Part shown: piece by piece, positions 9,917 to 16,712 of the stretch | How the letters are laid out: the number at the start of each line of letters is the position of its first letter | Numbering within the stretch: the stretch's first letter is position 1 | Source: Cellulomonas humilata | GTDB taxonomy: Bacteria; Actinomycetota; Actinomycetes; Actinomycetales; Cellulomonadaceae | Length of the DNA stretch: 64,000 nucleotides | NCBI RefSeq assembly: GCF_030814415.1 | Contig: NZ_JAUSVB010000002.1 | Location: 186,001 to 250,000, forward strand | Reading direction: 5' to 3' | Made by a program: the position numbers and the translations under genes | The notes under the pieces: generated by a model | The model's input: only the letters and a program-made list of their open reading frames with translations | The model's database searches: none | What the model was told of the DNA's origin: nothing

Positions 9917-9928
9917 CCGCCCAGGATA
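9917..9928 (-). promoter_or_regulatory. Leaderless promoter -10 for phosphotransferase operon
   Basis: On the minus strand TATCCT (9928-9923) lies six bases before the GTG at 9916 and no ribosome-binding site intervenes. This spacing puts the transcription start on or beside the start codon. No clear -35 hexamer was seen. Confidence 0.45.
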
Positions 9929-10033
9929 GGCGGGCGACGGAGCCGTCCCGGACGACCTGCGCGGCGTGTCTTCGCCCGGTTGCTCCCGTCGCGCCGCATT
10001 GGTGGACCGCGTGCTCGTCCGATCGGCGCCGCG

Positions 10034-10046
10034 TACGGTGACCGGC
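10034..10046 (+). promoter_or_regulatory. Leaderless promoter -10 for nudC
   Basis: TACGGT at 10034-10039 ends seven bases before the GTG at 10047. No Shine-Dalgarno sequence is present, and the -35 region is weak. The spacing supports the GTG at 10047 as start and suggests a leaderless transcript. Confidence 0.45.
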
Positions 10047-11024
10047 GTGATCGTTCCGGATGACCTGCCGCTGTCCCGTGCCGGCGTCGACCGTGCCGCG
10101 CTGTCGCGGACCGACGACGGGTTCGTCGCCGCCGCGCTGACCGACGCGGAGACCCGCGTCCTGCTCGTGTGCGACGGCGCGGTCGTCACCGGGGAGGGCT
10201 CGCGGGTCGCGTTGCTCCGACCGTCGCAGGTCCAGGTGCCCGCGCCGGACGACGGCTGGCTCCTGCTCGGTCGGGGTGAGGCGGGCGAGGCGTTCCTGGC
10301 CCTGCGGGTCCCGGACCGTCGACCGGCTCCCCGGGTGGGGGAGGCGTCCGACGTCCTGGTCCACGCAGCGCCGACCGCTGCCGGACCCGCGACCACGGCA
10401 GCGCTTCCCGACGGGCTGGCCTGGACGCCGCTGCGTGACATCGGCGCGGACCTGACCGCGCACGAGGCGGGGCTGGCCACCACCGCCGTCGCGCTCGACG
10501 CCTGGCACGCCCGGCACCCGCGCTGCCCGCGCTGCGGTGCTGCGACCCGGGTCGCCCAGTCCGGCTGGACCCGGGTGTGCGTCGACGACGGCTCGGAGCA
10601 CTACCCGCGCACCGACCCTGCGGTGATCATGGCGGTGGTCGACGACGACGACCGGATCCTGCTGGGCCACGCCGCGCACTGGCCCGCCGGCCGGTGGTCG
10701 ACGCTCGCCGGCTTCGTGGAGGCGGGGGAGTCGCTCGAGCACGCCGTCCGCCGCGAGGTGGCCGAGGAGACCGGGGTGCTCGTCGGGGACGTCTCCTACC
10801 GGGGGAGCCAGCCGTGGCCGTTCCCGGCGTCGCTCATGATCGGCTTCCGCGCCGTCGCGCTGTCCACGGATGTGACGGTGGACGGCGTCGAGCTGACCGA
10901 GGCCCGCTGGTTCTCCCGTGACGAGCTCGCCGACGCGATGCGGTCGGGCGAGGTCATCCCGCCCGGGCGCGCGTCGATCGCTCGTGCGCTGGTGGAGGAG
11001 TGGTTCGGGGGACCGCTCAGCTGA
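10047..11024 (+). CDS. nudC: NADH pyrophosphatase NudC (NAD+ diphosphatase / RNA deNADding enzyme)
   Basis: 325-residue Nudix hydrolase. The N-terminal domain (about 1-150) is followed by a zinc ribbon with CPRC (about 159-162) and a third Cys in TRVCVDDG. The Nudix box GFVEAGESLEHAVRREVAEE is at about 222-241. SQPWPFPAS just downstream is the NudC hallmark that selects NAD(H) over other dinucleotides. Family enzymes cleave NAD(H) to NMN(H) and AMP and can remove NAD caps from RNA. The start was chosen because TACGGT lies seven bases before it and the reading LPLSRAGVDRAALRR-like begins soon after, as in homologues. The stop region overlaps the convergent mycoredoxin gene by 8 bp. nudC next to mrx1 and uvrD2 is also seen in mycobacteria. 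Confidence 0.93.
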   Translation: MIVPDDLPLSRAGVDRAALSRTDDGFVAAALTDAETRVLLVCDGAVVTGEGSRVALLRPSQVQVPAPDDGWLLLGRGEAGEAFLALRVPDRRPAPRVGEASDVLVHAAPTAAGPATTAALPDGLAWTPLRDIGADLTAHEAGLATTAVALDAWHARHPRCPRCGAATRVAQSGWTRVCVDDGSEHYPRTDPAVIMAVVDDDDRILLGHAAHWPAGRWSTLAGFVEAGESLEHAVRREVAEETGVLVGDVSYRGSQPWPFPASLMIGFRAVALSTDVTVDGVELTEARWFSRDELADAMRSGEVIPPGRASIARALVEEWFGGPLS

Positions 11025-11277
11025 GGCGGGCGCGGACCTGCGCGAGCGACGGGTTCGTCACCGCGGACCCGTCCGGGAACACCACCGTGGGCACCGTCTG
11101 GTTGCCCTCGTTGAGGGACTCGACCAGCGACGCCGCGTCGGCGTGCTCCTCGATGTTGACCTCGGTGTAGCCGATCCCTGCCGAGTCGAGCTGCGTCTTC
11201 AGCCGGCGGCAGTAGCCGCACCACGTCGTGGAGTACATCGTGATGGTGCCGGCGTCGGGCAGGGTCTGCGTGGTCAT
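11017..11277 (-). CDS. mrx1: Mycoredoxin / glutaredoxin-like protein
   Basis: 86-residue glutaredoxin-fold protein with active site TTWCGYCRR (Cys20, Cys23) and a cis-Pro segment TVPTVVFPDG. WCGYC is typical of mycoredoxin-1, which reduces mycothiol mixed disulfides in actinobacteria; mycothiol use here is inferred from the lineage. It begins at the ATG at 11275-11277. Its position between nudC and uvrD2 matches the mycobacterial arrangement (Rv3198A beside Rv3198c and Rv3199c), which supports orthology. It is convergent with nudC (8-bp overlap) and divergent from uvrD2 across about 170 bp. Confidence 0.9.
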   Translation of the reverse strand: MTTQTLPDAGTITMYSTTWCGYCRRLKTQLDSAGIGYTEVNIEEHADAASLVESLNEGNQTVPTVVFPDGSAVTNPSLAQVRARLS

Positions 11278-11448
11278 CGGTCCCTCGTGGTCGGAGCGGA
11301 TACGGGTCGGTGCGGGCGAGATCGTCGCCCGGGGGCACCAACACCCGTGCGACCCGGGATCTTCCCCCTGTCGCGCGGACGGGTGACGGTACCCGATGTG
11401 CACAGGCTGGCGACGAGGGTGTCGGCAGGTGCTGAGAGACTGTGCCCG

Positions 11449-13449
11449 ATGTCCGCCGAAGCCCTCCTGGACGCCCTCGACCCCGAGCAGCGTGCCGTCG
11501 CCACCACGCTCCGGGGACCCGTGCGCGTGCTCGCCGGTGCGGGGACCGGCAAGACGCGGGCGATCACGCACCGGATCGCGTACGGCATCCAGGTGGGCGC
11601 CTACCGCCCGGCCAACGTGCTGGCCGTGACGTTCACCGCCCGCGCCGCCGGGGAGATGCGCACGCGCCTGCGCCTGCTCGGCGCGCCAGGGGTCCAGGCC
11701 CGCACGTTCCACGCGGCGGCGCTGCGGCAGCTCGGGTTCTTCTGGCCCAAGGTCGTGGGCGGTCCGCCGCCGCGGATCCTCGAGCAGAAGGTCAAGCTCG
11801 TCGCGCACGCGGCGCAGCTGGTCGGCCTCGAGACGGACCGCGAGAGCGTGCGGGACCTGGCCTCGGAGATCGAGTGGGCCAAGGTCAGCCTGGTCACGGC
11901 CGACGACTACGCGAAGGCCGCCGCCGCGACGGACCGACCCGGGCCGGGCGGCACCGACCCGCAGTCGGTGGCGCGCCTGATGACTGCCTACGAGTCGGCC
12001 AAGGACCAGCAGGGCGTCATCGACTTCGAGGACGTGCTGCTCCTGCTCGCCGCCATGCTGGCCGAGCGCCGCGACGTCGCCGACTCGGTCCGGGAGCAGT
12101 ACCAGCACTTCGTCGTCGACGAGTACCAGGACGTCAGCCCGCTCCAGCAGTACCTGCTCGACCAGTGGCTGGGCGGCCGGCAGGAGCTGTGCGTCGTCGG
12201 GGACCCGAGCCAGACGATTTACTCGTTCGCCGGTGCGTCCGCCCACCACCTCACGACGTTCACCCGGACGTACCCGCGCGCGACCACGGTGGAGCTGGTC
12301 CGGGACTACCGCTCGACCCCGCAGGTGGTGTCCCTGGCCAACCACGTGATGCACGCGTCCCGCAAGGCGGGTGGACCGGCGCCGCTGGAGCTGCGCGCGC
12401 AACGGCCGGACGGACCGGACGTCTCCTACGTGACGTATCCCGACGACGATGCCGAGGCCGCGGGCGTCACCGACGCGATCGCGACGCTGGTGCGTGGGGG
12501 TGTGGCCGCTGCCGACATCGCCGTCCTGTTCCGGACCAACGTGCAGTCGGAGGCGTTCGAGGCGGCGCTGGCCGACCGGGGGATCGCCTACCAGGTGCGC
12601 GGGAACGCGCGCTTCTTCGCCCGCGCGGACGTGCGCAAGGCGATGGTGCTGCTGCGCGGCGGGGCTCGCGCGGCGGACCCGGGCACGCCCATGCCGGAGT
12701 CCGTCCGGGACATCCTGCGCAGCGCGGGCTGGACCGATGCGCCGCCGGAGGGCAGGGGAGCGAGCCGCGAGCGCTGGGACGCGCTGCAGGCACTCGTCTC
12801 GCTGGCCGACGCGCTCGCGGCGGCTCCTCCGACGGGCGACGGCCCGCCCACCGTCTCCGACCTTGTCGCCGAGCTCGACGAGCGCGCCGCCGCGCAGCAC
12901 GCGCCGACCGTCGAGGGGGTGACCCTCGCGTCGCTGCACGCCGCCAAGGGCCTCGAGTGGGACGCGGTGTTCCTGGTGGGGCTGTCCGACGGTCTCCTGC
13001 CGACCGTCCAGGCGCAGACGGACGCGACCGTGGCCGAGGAGCGGCGCCTGCTCTACGTGGGGATCACCCGCGCGCGCGAGCACCTGCACCTGTCGTACTC
13101 CCGTGCCCGGCATCCTCGGGCGCGGGCAAGCCGTGGGGTGTCGCGGTTCCTCACGGACCTGTGGCCCGACGAGCGCCGCCGGCCGGGCGTCCCGCGGCGC
13201 GATCTCGACGTGCGTCAGCAGGCCGTGGTCGACGGCCTGACCGCCTGGCGGGACGCGCACGCCGCCGAGCTGCGCCGCCAGCCCGCGTCCGTCCTGACCA
13301 GCGCGACCATCCGCGCCATCGCCGAGAGGTGCCCCAGCACGCTCGAGGAGCTGGGTGCGGTTCGTGGCGTCGGTCCGATGACGCTCGCGGACATCGGCGA
13401 GGACGTCCTGGCAGCGGTGCGCGCGACCGTACGAGAGCCCGCTCGCTGA
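11449..13449 (+). CDS. uvrD2: UvrD2-type superfamily 1 DNA helicase with HRDC domain
   Basis: 666-residue SF1A helicase. Motif I is GAGTGKTR (about 30-37), Ia VTFTARAAGEM, motif II FVVDEYQDVS (about 221-230), III VGDPSQTIYSFAGAS, motif V TLASLHAAKGLEWD, and motif VI YVGITRAREHLH. Residues about 592-660 form a C-terminal HRDC domain. In mycobacterial UvrD2 a tetracysteine motif sits between the motor and HRDC. Here that linker is short, and the only Cys after motif VI is in the HRDC (AERCPS), so the motif is absent. The role is DNA 3'-5' translocation and unwinding in repair. It begins at the ATG at 11449; its 3' neighbour is the whiB7 leader. Confidence 0.92.
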   Translation: MSAEALLDALDPEQRAVATTLRGPVRVLAGAGTGKTRAITHRIAYGIQVGAYRPANVLAVTFTARAAGEMRTRLRLLGAPGVQARTFHAAALRQLGFFWPKVVGGPPPRILEQKVKLVAHAAQLVGLETDRESVRDLASEIEWAKVSLVTADDYAKAAAATDRPGPGGTDPQSVARLMTAYESAKDQQGVIDFEDVLLLLAAMLAERRDVADSVREQYQHFVVDEYQDVSPLQQYLLDQWLGGRQELCVVGDPSQTIYSFAGASAHHLTTFTRTYPRATTVELVRDYRSTPQVVSLANHVMHASRKAGGPAPLELRAQRPDGPDVSYVTYPDDDAEAAGVTDAIATLVRGGVAAADIAVLFRTNVQSEAFEAALADRGIAYQVRGNARFFARADVRKAMVLLRGGARAADPGTPMPESVRDILRSAGWTDAPPEGRGASRERWDALQALVSLADALAAAPPTGDGPPTVSDLVAELDERAAAQHAPTVEGVTLASLHAAKGLEWDAVFLVGLSDGLLPTVQAQTDATVAEERRLLYVGITRAREHLHLSYSRARHPRARASRGVSRFLTDLWPDERRRPGVPRRDLDVRQQAVVDGLTAWRDAHAAELRRQPASVLTSATIRAIAERCPSTLEELGAVRGVGPMTLADIGEDVLAAVRATVREPAR

Positions 13450-13480
13450 GCCGATCGGGCGATGGCAGAAACTCGTCGGT

Positions 13481-13528
13481 GAAAGTTCGTTTATTCGGTT
13501 GTCCCCCGTGCAAAGCCGGTTCTAGTCT
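13481..13528 (+). promoter_or_regulatory. whiB7 promoter with AT-rich upstream element
   Basis: TTGTCC at 13499-13504 and TAGTCT at 13523-13528 are separated by 18 bp, a good housekeeping-sigma promoter. The stretch just upstream of the -35 (13481-13498) is unusually A/T-rich for this genome. In mycobacteria such an element next to the -35 is where WhiB7 with SigA activates its own promoter (established). Predicted transcription start is near 13535, giving a leader of about 390 nt. Confidence 0.65.
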
Positions 13529-13596
13529 GAGCGACGTCCTTGTAGAGGGATCGCGCCGACACGGCGAGGGTCCGAACCGGAGAGGGGGTGGGTGCA

Positions 13597-13785
13597 TTGA
13601 AGAACCAGATGATCGACACGGCAAATGCTCACGCGTTCCTGCCGCGATCTGTCGCGCCCACCACGTTCCGGTTCCAGGGGATCGCTCTGCCCATCGGCGG
13701 CGGCACCCTCGAGCCGATCGGCGGGTCGAAGCGTCGCACGGCGACCGATCCCCGCACGTACCTGATCCGGACTCCCATGATCTGA
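13597..13785 (+). CDS. Upstream ORF in the whiB7 leader (attenuation leader peptide)
   Basis: Sixty-two codons from the TTG at 13597. GTG at 13588 or ATG at 13609 are alternatives, and a purine-rich AGAGGGGG lies just before the TTG. The peptide has no recognised domain; it contains APTTFRFQGIALPIGGG and ends RTYLIRTPMI. Its codons look less G+C-biased at third positions than neighbouring genes. Its last codons (13768-13775, CGGACTCC) are complementary to the 5' arm of the downstream terminator. The stop lies 16 bases before that hairpin. Role inferred: translation of this ORF senses ribosome speed and decides readthrough into whiB7, as shown for whiB7/wblC leaders in other actinobacteria. 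The sequence itself, not the product, is probably what matters. Confidence 0.7.
   Translation: MKNQMIDTANAHAFLPRSVAPTTFRFQGIALPIGGGTLEPIGGSKRRTATDPRTYLIRTPMI
13716..13750 (+). other. Stem-loop within the whiB7 upstream ORF
   Basis: GATCGG at 13716-13721 can pair with CCGATC at 13745-13750, and an inner TCGC/GCGA pairing (13734-13737 with 13741-13744) extends it. It could act as a pause or regulatory hairpin while the upstream ORF is translated. No direct evidence beyond complementarity. Confidence 0.35.
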
Positions 13786-13815
13786 CCTCGAACGAGGCAC
13801 AGGCCGCGGAGTCCG
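13768..13815 (+). promoter_or_regulatory. Candidate antiterminator pairing of the whiB7 leader
   Basis: CGGACTCC (13768-13775, last sense codons of the upstream ORF) is perfectly complementary to GGAGTCCG (13808-13815), which is part of the 5' arm of the terminator. The two structures are mutually exclusive. A ribosome finishing the upstream ORF at 13783-13785 would cover 13768-13775 and let the terminator form. A ribosome stalled earlier would leave it free to block the terminator. A small CCTC/GAGG hairpin (13786-13797) sits in the loop. Confidence 0.6.
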
Positions 13816-13842
13816 AACTCGGACCCGCGGCCTTTCTGTTCT
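13801..13842 (+). terminator. Intrinsic terminator (attenuator) upstream of whiB7
   Basis: Arms 13801-13816 and 13819-13833 form a stem of about 15 bp with one bulged A at 13810, closed by a very short loop. A T-rich tract (TTTCTGTTCT) follows immediately. This is the strongest Rho-independent terminator shape in the window. It lies about 90 bp before the whiB7 start codon, so it must be an attenuator rather than the uvrD2 terminator alone. Confidence 0.8.
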
Positions 13843-13924
13843 CCCGATGAGTCGGGTGGACGGGTTGGCAGTCGGTCCGGCACCGACGCAACACGCTCAC
13901 CAGCAAGGACATCAGGAGGACATC

Positions 13925-14278
13925 GTGCGGCTCACGACGCTGCTCGACACGGTGAACCAGGGCGGATCCGGCCAGTGGCCCGTCACCGACAGCACTTCGA
14001 CGACCGACGACCACCAGACGTTCGACCAGCTCGTCGCCGACTTCATCCCGTGCCGGTCCAACGACCCCGAGCTCTGGTTCGCCGAGCGGACCGCCGAGGT
14101 CGAGCAGGCCAAGGCCCTGTGCCGCGAGTGCCCGCTGATGGAGGGGTGCCTGGCCGGCGCCATCGACCGCGCCGAGCCGTGGGGCGTGTGGGGTGGCGAG
14201 GTGTTCGTCGGCGGTGTGGTGGTGGCGACCAAGCGTGGTCGTGGCCGCCCCCGGAAGAACGCAGCCCCCGCGGCCTGA
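13925..14278 (+). CDS. whiB7: WhiB7 redox-sensitive transcription activator of intrinsic antibiotic resistance
   Basis: 117-residue Wbl protein. The four iron-sulfur cysteines are Cys43, Cys66, Cys69 and Cys75 (C...CxxC...C), followed by EPWGVWGGE (about 84-92), the SigA-contacting turn. The C-terminus carries GRGRPRK (105-111), an AT-hook that in the Wbl family is typical of WhiB7/WblC. Length is close to Streptomyces WblC. WhiB7 with SigA activates drug export, drug modification and ribosome protection genes after ribosome-targeting antibiotics (established in mycobacteria and Streptomyces). The GTG start has a strong AGGAGG at 13914-13919, five bases upstream. Location next to uvrD2 matches mycobacteria. 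Regulation is by the leader described above. Confidence 0.95.
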   Translation: MRLTTLLDTVNQGGSGQWPVTDSTSTTDDHQTFDQLVADFIPCRSNDPELWFAERTAEVEQAKALCRECPLMEGCLAGAIDRAEPWGVWGGEVFVGGVVVATKRGRGRPRKNAAPAA

Positions 14279-14305
14279 GCAGGACTCAGGTCTGACGGCG
14301 GCGAC

Positions 14306-15325
14306 TCAGCCCGGCGCGCCGACCAGCGACGCCGGGAGGGCGGTGCACCCGCACTCGGGGTGCACCGCCCACGTGCGTCTGCGGGGCACCGCGTCCGGCA
14401 GGGCCACCTCGAACGTGGCGCCCGGCGCGAGGCCGGGGGTGCGGTCCAGGTGCGCGAGCACGGCCGCGGTGCCGAGACCGGCGCAGACCGCGGCGACCTG
14501 CCCCGCCTCGTCGGCGACCCCGCCGACGTGCAGCTGCGCGGCGATCGTGGGCCACGACCCGTCCGCGTCCGTGCGGTGCAGGTCGAGGCAGCGCAGGCAC
14601 GGGCCGGCGCCGGGCACCACGAACGGCCCCACGACCGTGTCGGCCTCGCGGACGACCACGCCGAGGTGAGCGACCCCACCGGCCACGAGGACAGGGCCGC
14701 GGCCGGGATCCGCGACACCGTCCTCGACGAGGACCACGACGTCCGGCGTCCGGTCCGACGCGGTCGAGACGTGCGGGGCCACGTCGCGCAGCAGCCGGGC
14801 CGTCACGTGCTCGCGCACCGAGCCGGCGTCGGCCCACCGGTACCCGCACACGCCGACGTCCGTCGAGCGCACCGGCCGCTCGTCGTCCACCAGCAGGGTG
14901 CCCACCCCCGCTGCTGCGAGCCCGACAGCGATGCCGAGGCCGGTCGGGCCCAGTCCGAGGACCGCCACCACCCGGTCCGCGCGCGCCCGGACGACGGAGG
15001 CACCGTCCCCGTCGGCGCGGAGCAGGGACCAGACTGCGGCGTCCACGGCCGCCGGCCCGCGCAGGACCGCCCGGGACGGGCCGCCGACGGTGAGCCGCGC
15101 CTCGACCAGCACGTCGACGAGCGCACGCACCCTGTCCGGGTCCACGTCGCGTCCCGCCACCAGACGCACCACCTCGGTCAGCTCCGTGCGGGGGTCGACG
15201 GACTGGAGCAGGTCCGCCTCGGGAGGGGTGAGGTCGGGCAGGCGGACGGCCCAGCGCGGGTCGGTGCCCACCTGGACCTCGGTGGCCGTGCGTCGCAGCA
15301 CCCGCAGCCCGGCACGCAGTCGCAT
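14306..15325 (-). CDS. ThiF/HesA/MoeB-like (E1-fold) protein
   Basis: 339 residues. The N-terminal 110 residues resemble the winged-helix or leader-binding part seen in bacteriocin-type cyclodehydratase proteins. Then comes a Rossmann stretch VVAVLGLGPTGLGIAVGLAAAG (GLGPTG about 124-129), the nucleotide-binding loop of the ThiF fold. A Cys pair PCLRC (about 243) and a C-terminal CGC resemble the zinc-binding cysteines of E1-like enzymes, but the adenylation-site Arg/Asp residues are poorly conserved. The substrate is unknown; RiPP tailoring or loss of activity are both possible. A homologous gene (Rv3196) lies beside whiB7 in mycobacteria, so linkage is conserved (from memory of that locus). 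Convergent with whiB7. Confidence 0.7.
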   Translation of the reverse strand: MRLRAGLRVLRRTATEVQVGTDPRWAVRLPDLTPPEADLLQSVDPRTELTEVVRLVAGRDVDPDRVRALVDVLVEARLTVGGPSRAVLRGPAAVDAAVWSLLRADGDGASVVRARADRVVAVLGLGPTGLGIAVGLAAAGVGTLLVDDERPVRSTDVGVCGYRWADAGSVREHVTARLLRDVAPHVSTASDRTPDVVVLVEDGVADPGRGPVLVAGGVAHLGVVVREADTVVGPFVVPGAGPCLRCLDLHRTDADGSWPTIAAQLHVGGVADEAGQVAAVCAGLGTAAVLAHLDRTPGLAPGATFEVALPDAVPRRRTWAVHPECGCTALPASLVGAPG

Positions 15326-15452
15326 GGCGCTCCCTTCAGGACGAGGGCGTCACTGTGGCAGCAGCGACCGATCCTCCGTGCCCGTCATCCACAGGCCCGG
15401 GCATGCCGAAGGGCACCGTCCGGTCGGACGATGCCCTCAGGCGAAGAAGATC

Positions 15453-15611
15453 TCAGGCCTTGCCGAGAATGCGGTTGAGCTTCGTGCCGCAGACCGGACA
15501 GACGGCCTTGGCCATCCTCCGACCGGACTCGGAGACGACGACGTCTCCCTCCGCCTGACGCTTCTCCTTGCACTTCACGCAGTAGAACTCGCCTGCATAT
15601 GTCTCAGCCAT
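15453..15611 (-). CDS. Small zinc-ribbon protein (DUF5679)
   Basis: 52-residue protein with two CxxC knuckles: FYCVKCKEK near the N-terminus and AVCPVCGTKL near the C-terminus. This is the treble-clef or zinc-ribbon pattern of DUF5679, common in actinobacteria. Probably one Zn2+ is bound by four Cys. The function is not known; small ribosome- or RNA-associated roles are possible but unsupported. The basic C-terminal tail ends LNRILGKA. It is flanked by the ThiF-like gene and the YgjP-type protease and transcribed away from the latter. Confidence 0.85.
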   Translation of the reverse strand: MAETYAGEFYCVKCKEKRQAEGDVVVSESGRRMAKAVCPVCGTKLNRILGKA

Positions 15612-15790
15612 GGGGCCCTCCCTCGGTGTCCTGCACCGGACCGGGAAACCGCCGGCCGGCGGCCGGGCGTGGTGGTGCAGCCACGCCCGCGCGGCTTTCA
15701 CAGTAGTAGTCGAGGCGCCCACAGCCCGCGGAATCGTGCAGGACGCGCCGTGCGGCGACGGGTGAACCGGGGCGCGTGGGCACTGCGCGC

Positions 15791-15802
15791 TAGCGTTCTT
15801 CC
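15791..15802 (+). promoter_or_regulatory. Leaderless promoter -10 for YgjP-type gene
   Basis: TAGCGT at 15791-15796 is six bases before the GTG at 15803, with no ribosome-binding site. This fits transcription starting at the start codon. Confidence 0.45.
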
Positions 15803-16531
15803 GTGCAGCCCACGCAGGACCTGTCGCAGGTGGAGATCCGCCGCTCACGCAAGCGCGTGCGCACGGTGACGGCCTGGCGCGAGGGCGACCGGACCATCGT
15901 GGCCATCCCCGCGCGGTTCACCCGGGCGCAGGAGAACGAGTGGGTGCGCCGCATGCTGGCCCGGCTCGCGGCGCAGGAACGGCGGCGCAGGCCGTCGGAC
16001 GACGAGCTGATGTCCCGGGCGACGGAGCTGTCGACCAAGTACCTCGGCGGGCGTGCGCGGCCGACGACGGTCCGGTGGTCCACCAACCAGGGGCGGCGGT
16101 GGGGGTCCTGCACGCCGTCCGACGGCACCATCCGGATCTCCGACCGCGTGCGCGGCATGCCGCGGTGGGTGCTGGACTACGTGCTGCTGCATGAGCTGGC
16201 GCACCTGCTGCACGCCGGGCACGGCCCGGAGTTCTGGGCGGTGCTCGACGCCTACCCGCGCACCCTGCGGGCGCGAGGGTTCCTGGAGGGGTACGCCTAC
16301 GCGGCGGAGCGTGGAGCGCACGTCCCGCCGGGCGACGCCGAGGCGGACGACGACGTGCGCGACATGGGCGAGGACGAGGTCGAAGACGGTGGGATCGGCG
16401 AGCCGGACGCGGTCGTGGCCGACGAGGTGGACGTCGAGGACTTCCCGCCCGACGACGACGATCCCGACGACGGGTCGCTCGGTCAGCTCGAGCTGGAGCT
16501 GGACGATCTAGGGTCCGAGCGCCAGAGCTGA
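15803..16531 (+). CDS. YgjP-type M48-like zinc metallopeptidase (DUF45)
   Basis: 242-residue protein. The family motif GRRWGSCTPSDG (about 97-108) precedes HELAHLLHAGHGPEFW (about 130-145), giving the HExxH zinc site plus the third ligand His/Glu region. Family members are intracellular zinc peptidases of unclear substrate, often linked to type I restriction or phage defence, but nothing here supports that. The last 70 residues are extremely acidic (runs of Asp and Glu, e.g. DDDDPDDG), a tail absent in many homologues. The GTG start at 15803 is supported by a TAGCGT hexamer six bases upstream. The stop codon lies in the first unit of a 25-bp tandem repeat. Confidence 0.85.
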   Translation: MQPTQDLSQVEIRRSRKRVRTVTAWREGDRTIVAIPARFTRAQENEWVRRMLARLAAQERRRRPSDDELMSRATELSTKYLGGRARPTTVRWSTNQGRRWGSCTPSDGTIRISDRVRGMPRWVLDYVLLHELAHLLHAGHGPEFWAVLDAYPRTLRARGFLEGYAYAAERGAHVPPGDAEADDDVRDMGEDEVEDGGIGEPDAVVADEVDVEDFPPDDDDPDDGSLGQLELELDDLGSERQS

Positions 16532-16668
16532 CGTCGTCGACGAGAGCCCGAGCTGACGTCGTCGACGAGAGCCCGAGCTGACGTCATCGACGAGAGCCAG
16601 AGCTGACGTCGTCGACGAGAGCCCGAGCTGACGTCGTCGACGAGAGCCCGAGCTGACGTCATCGACGC
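16525..16668. repeat. 25-bp tandem repeat array, six units, in a 75-bp higher-order pattern
   Basis: Six head-to-tail units of 25 bp begin at 16525, 16550, 16575, 16600, 16625 and 16650 (the last one degenerates after about 16667). Each holds GAGCTGACGTC and, in four of six, the palindrome TCGTCGACGA; units 3 and 6 read TCATCGACG instead. Units 1-3 equal units 4-6 apart from the final decay, so a 75-bp block was duplicated. The array fills the gap between two convergent genes and begins inside the stop region of the YgjP-type gene. Confidence 0.9.
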
Positions 16669-16712
16669 GGGCTGGCCGAACGACTGCGGCGGCCAGGCGT
16701 GAACCGCGTCGA

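Noticed and set aside
16525-16668. CRISPR array
   Set aside because: Units are contiguous without unique spacers, and no cas genes are present.
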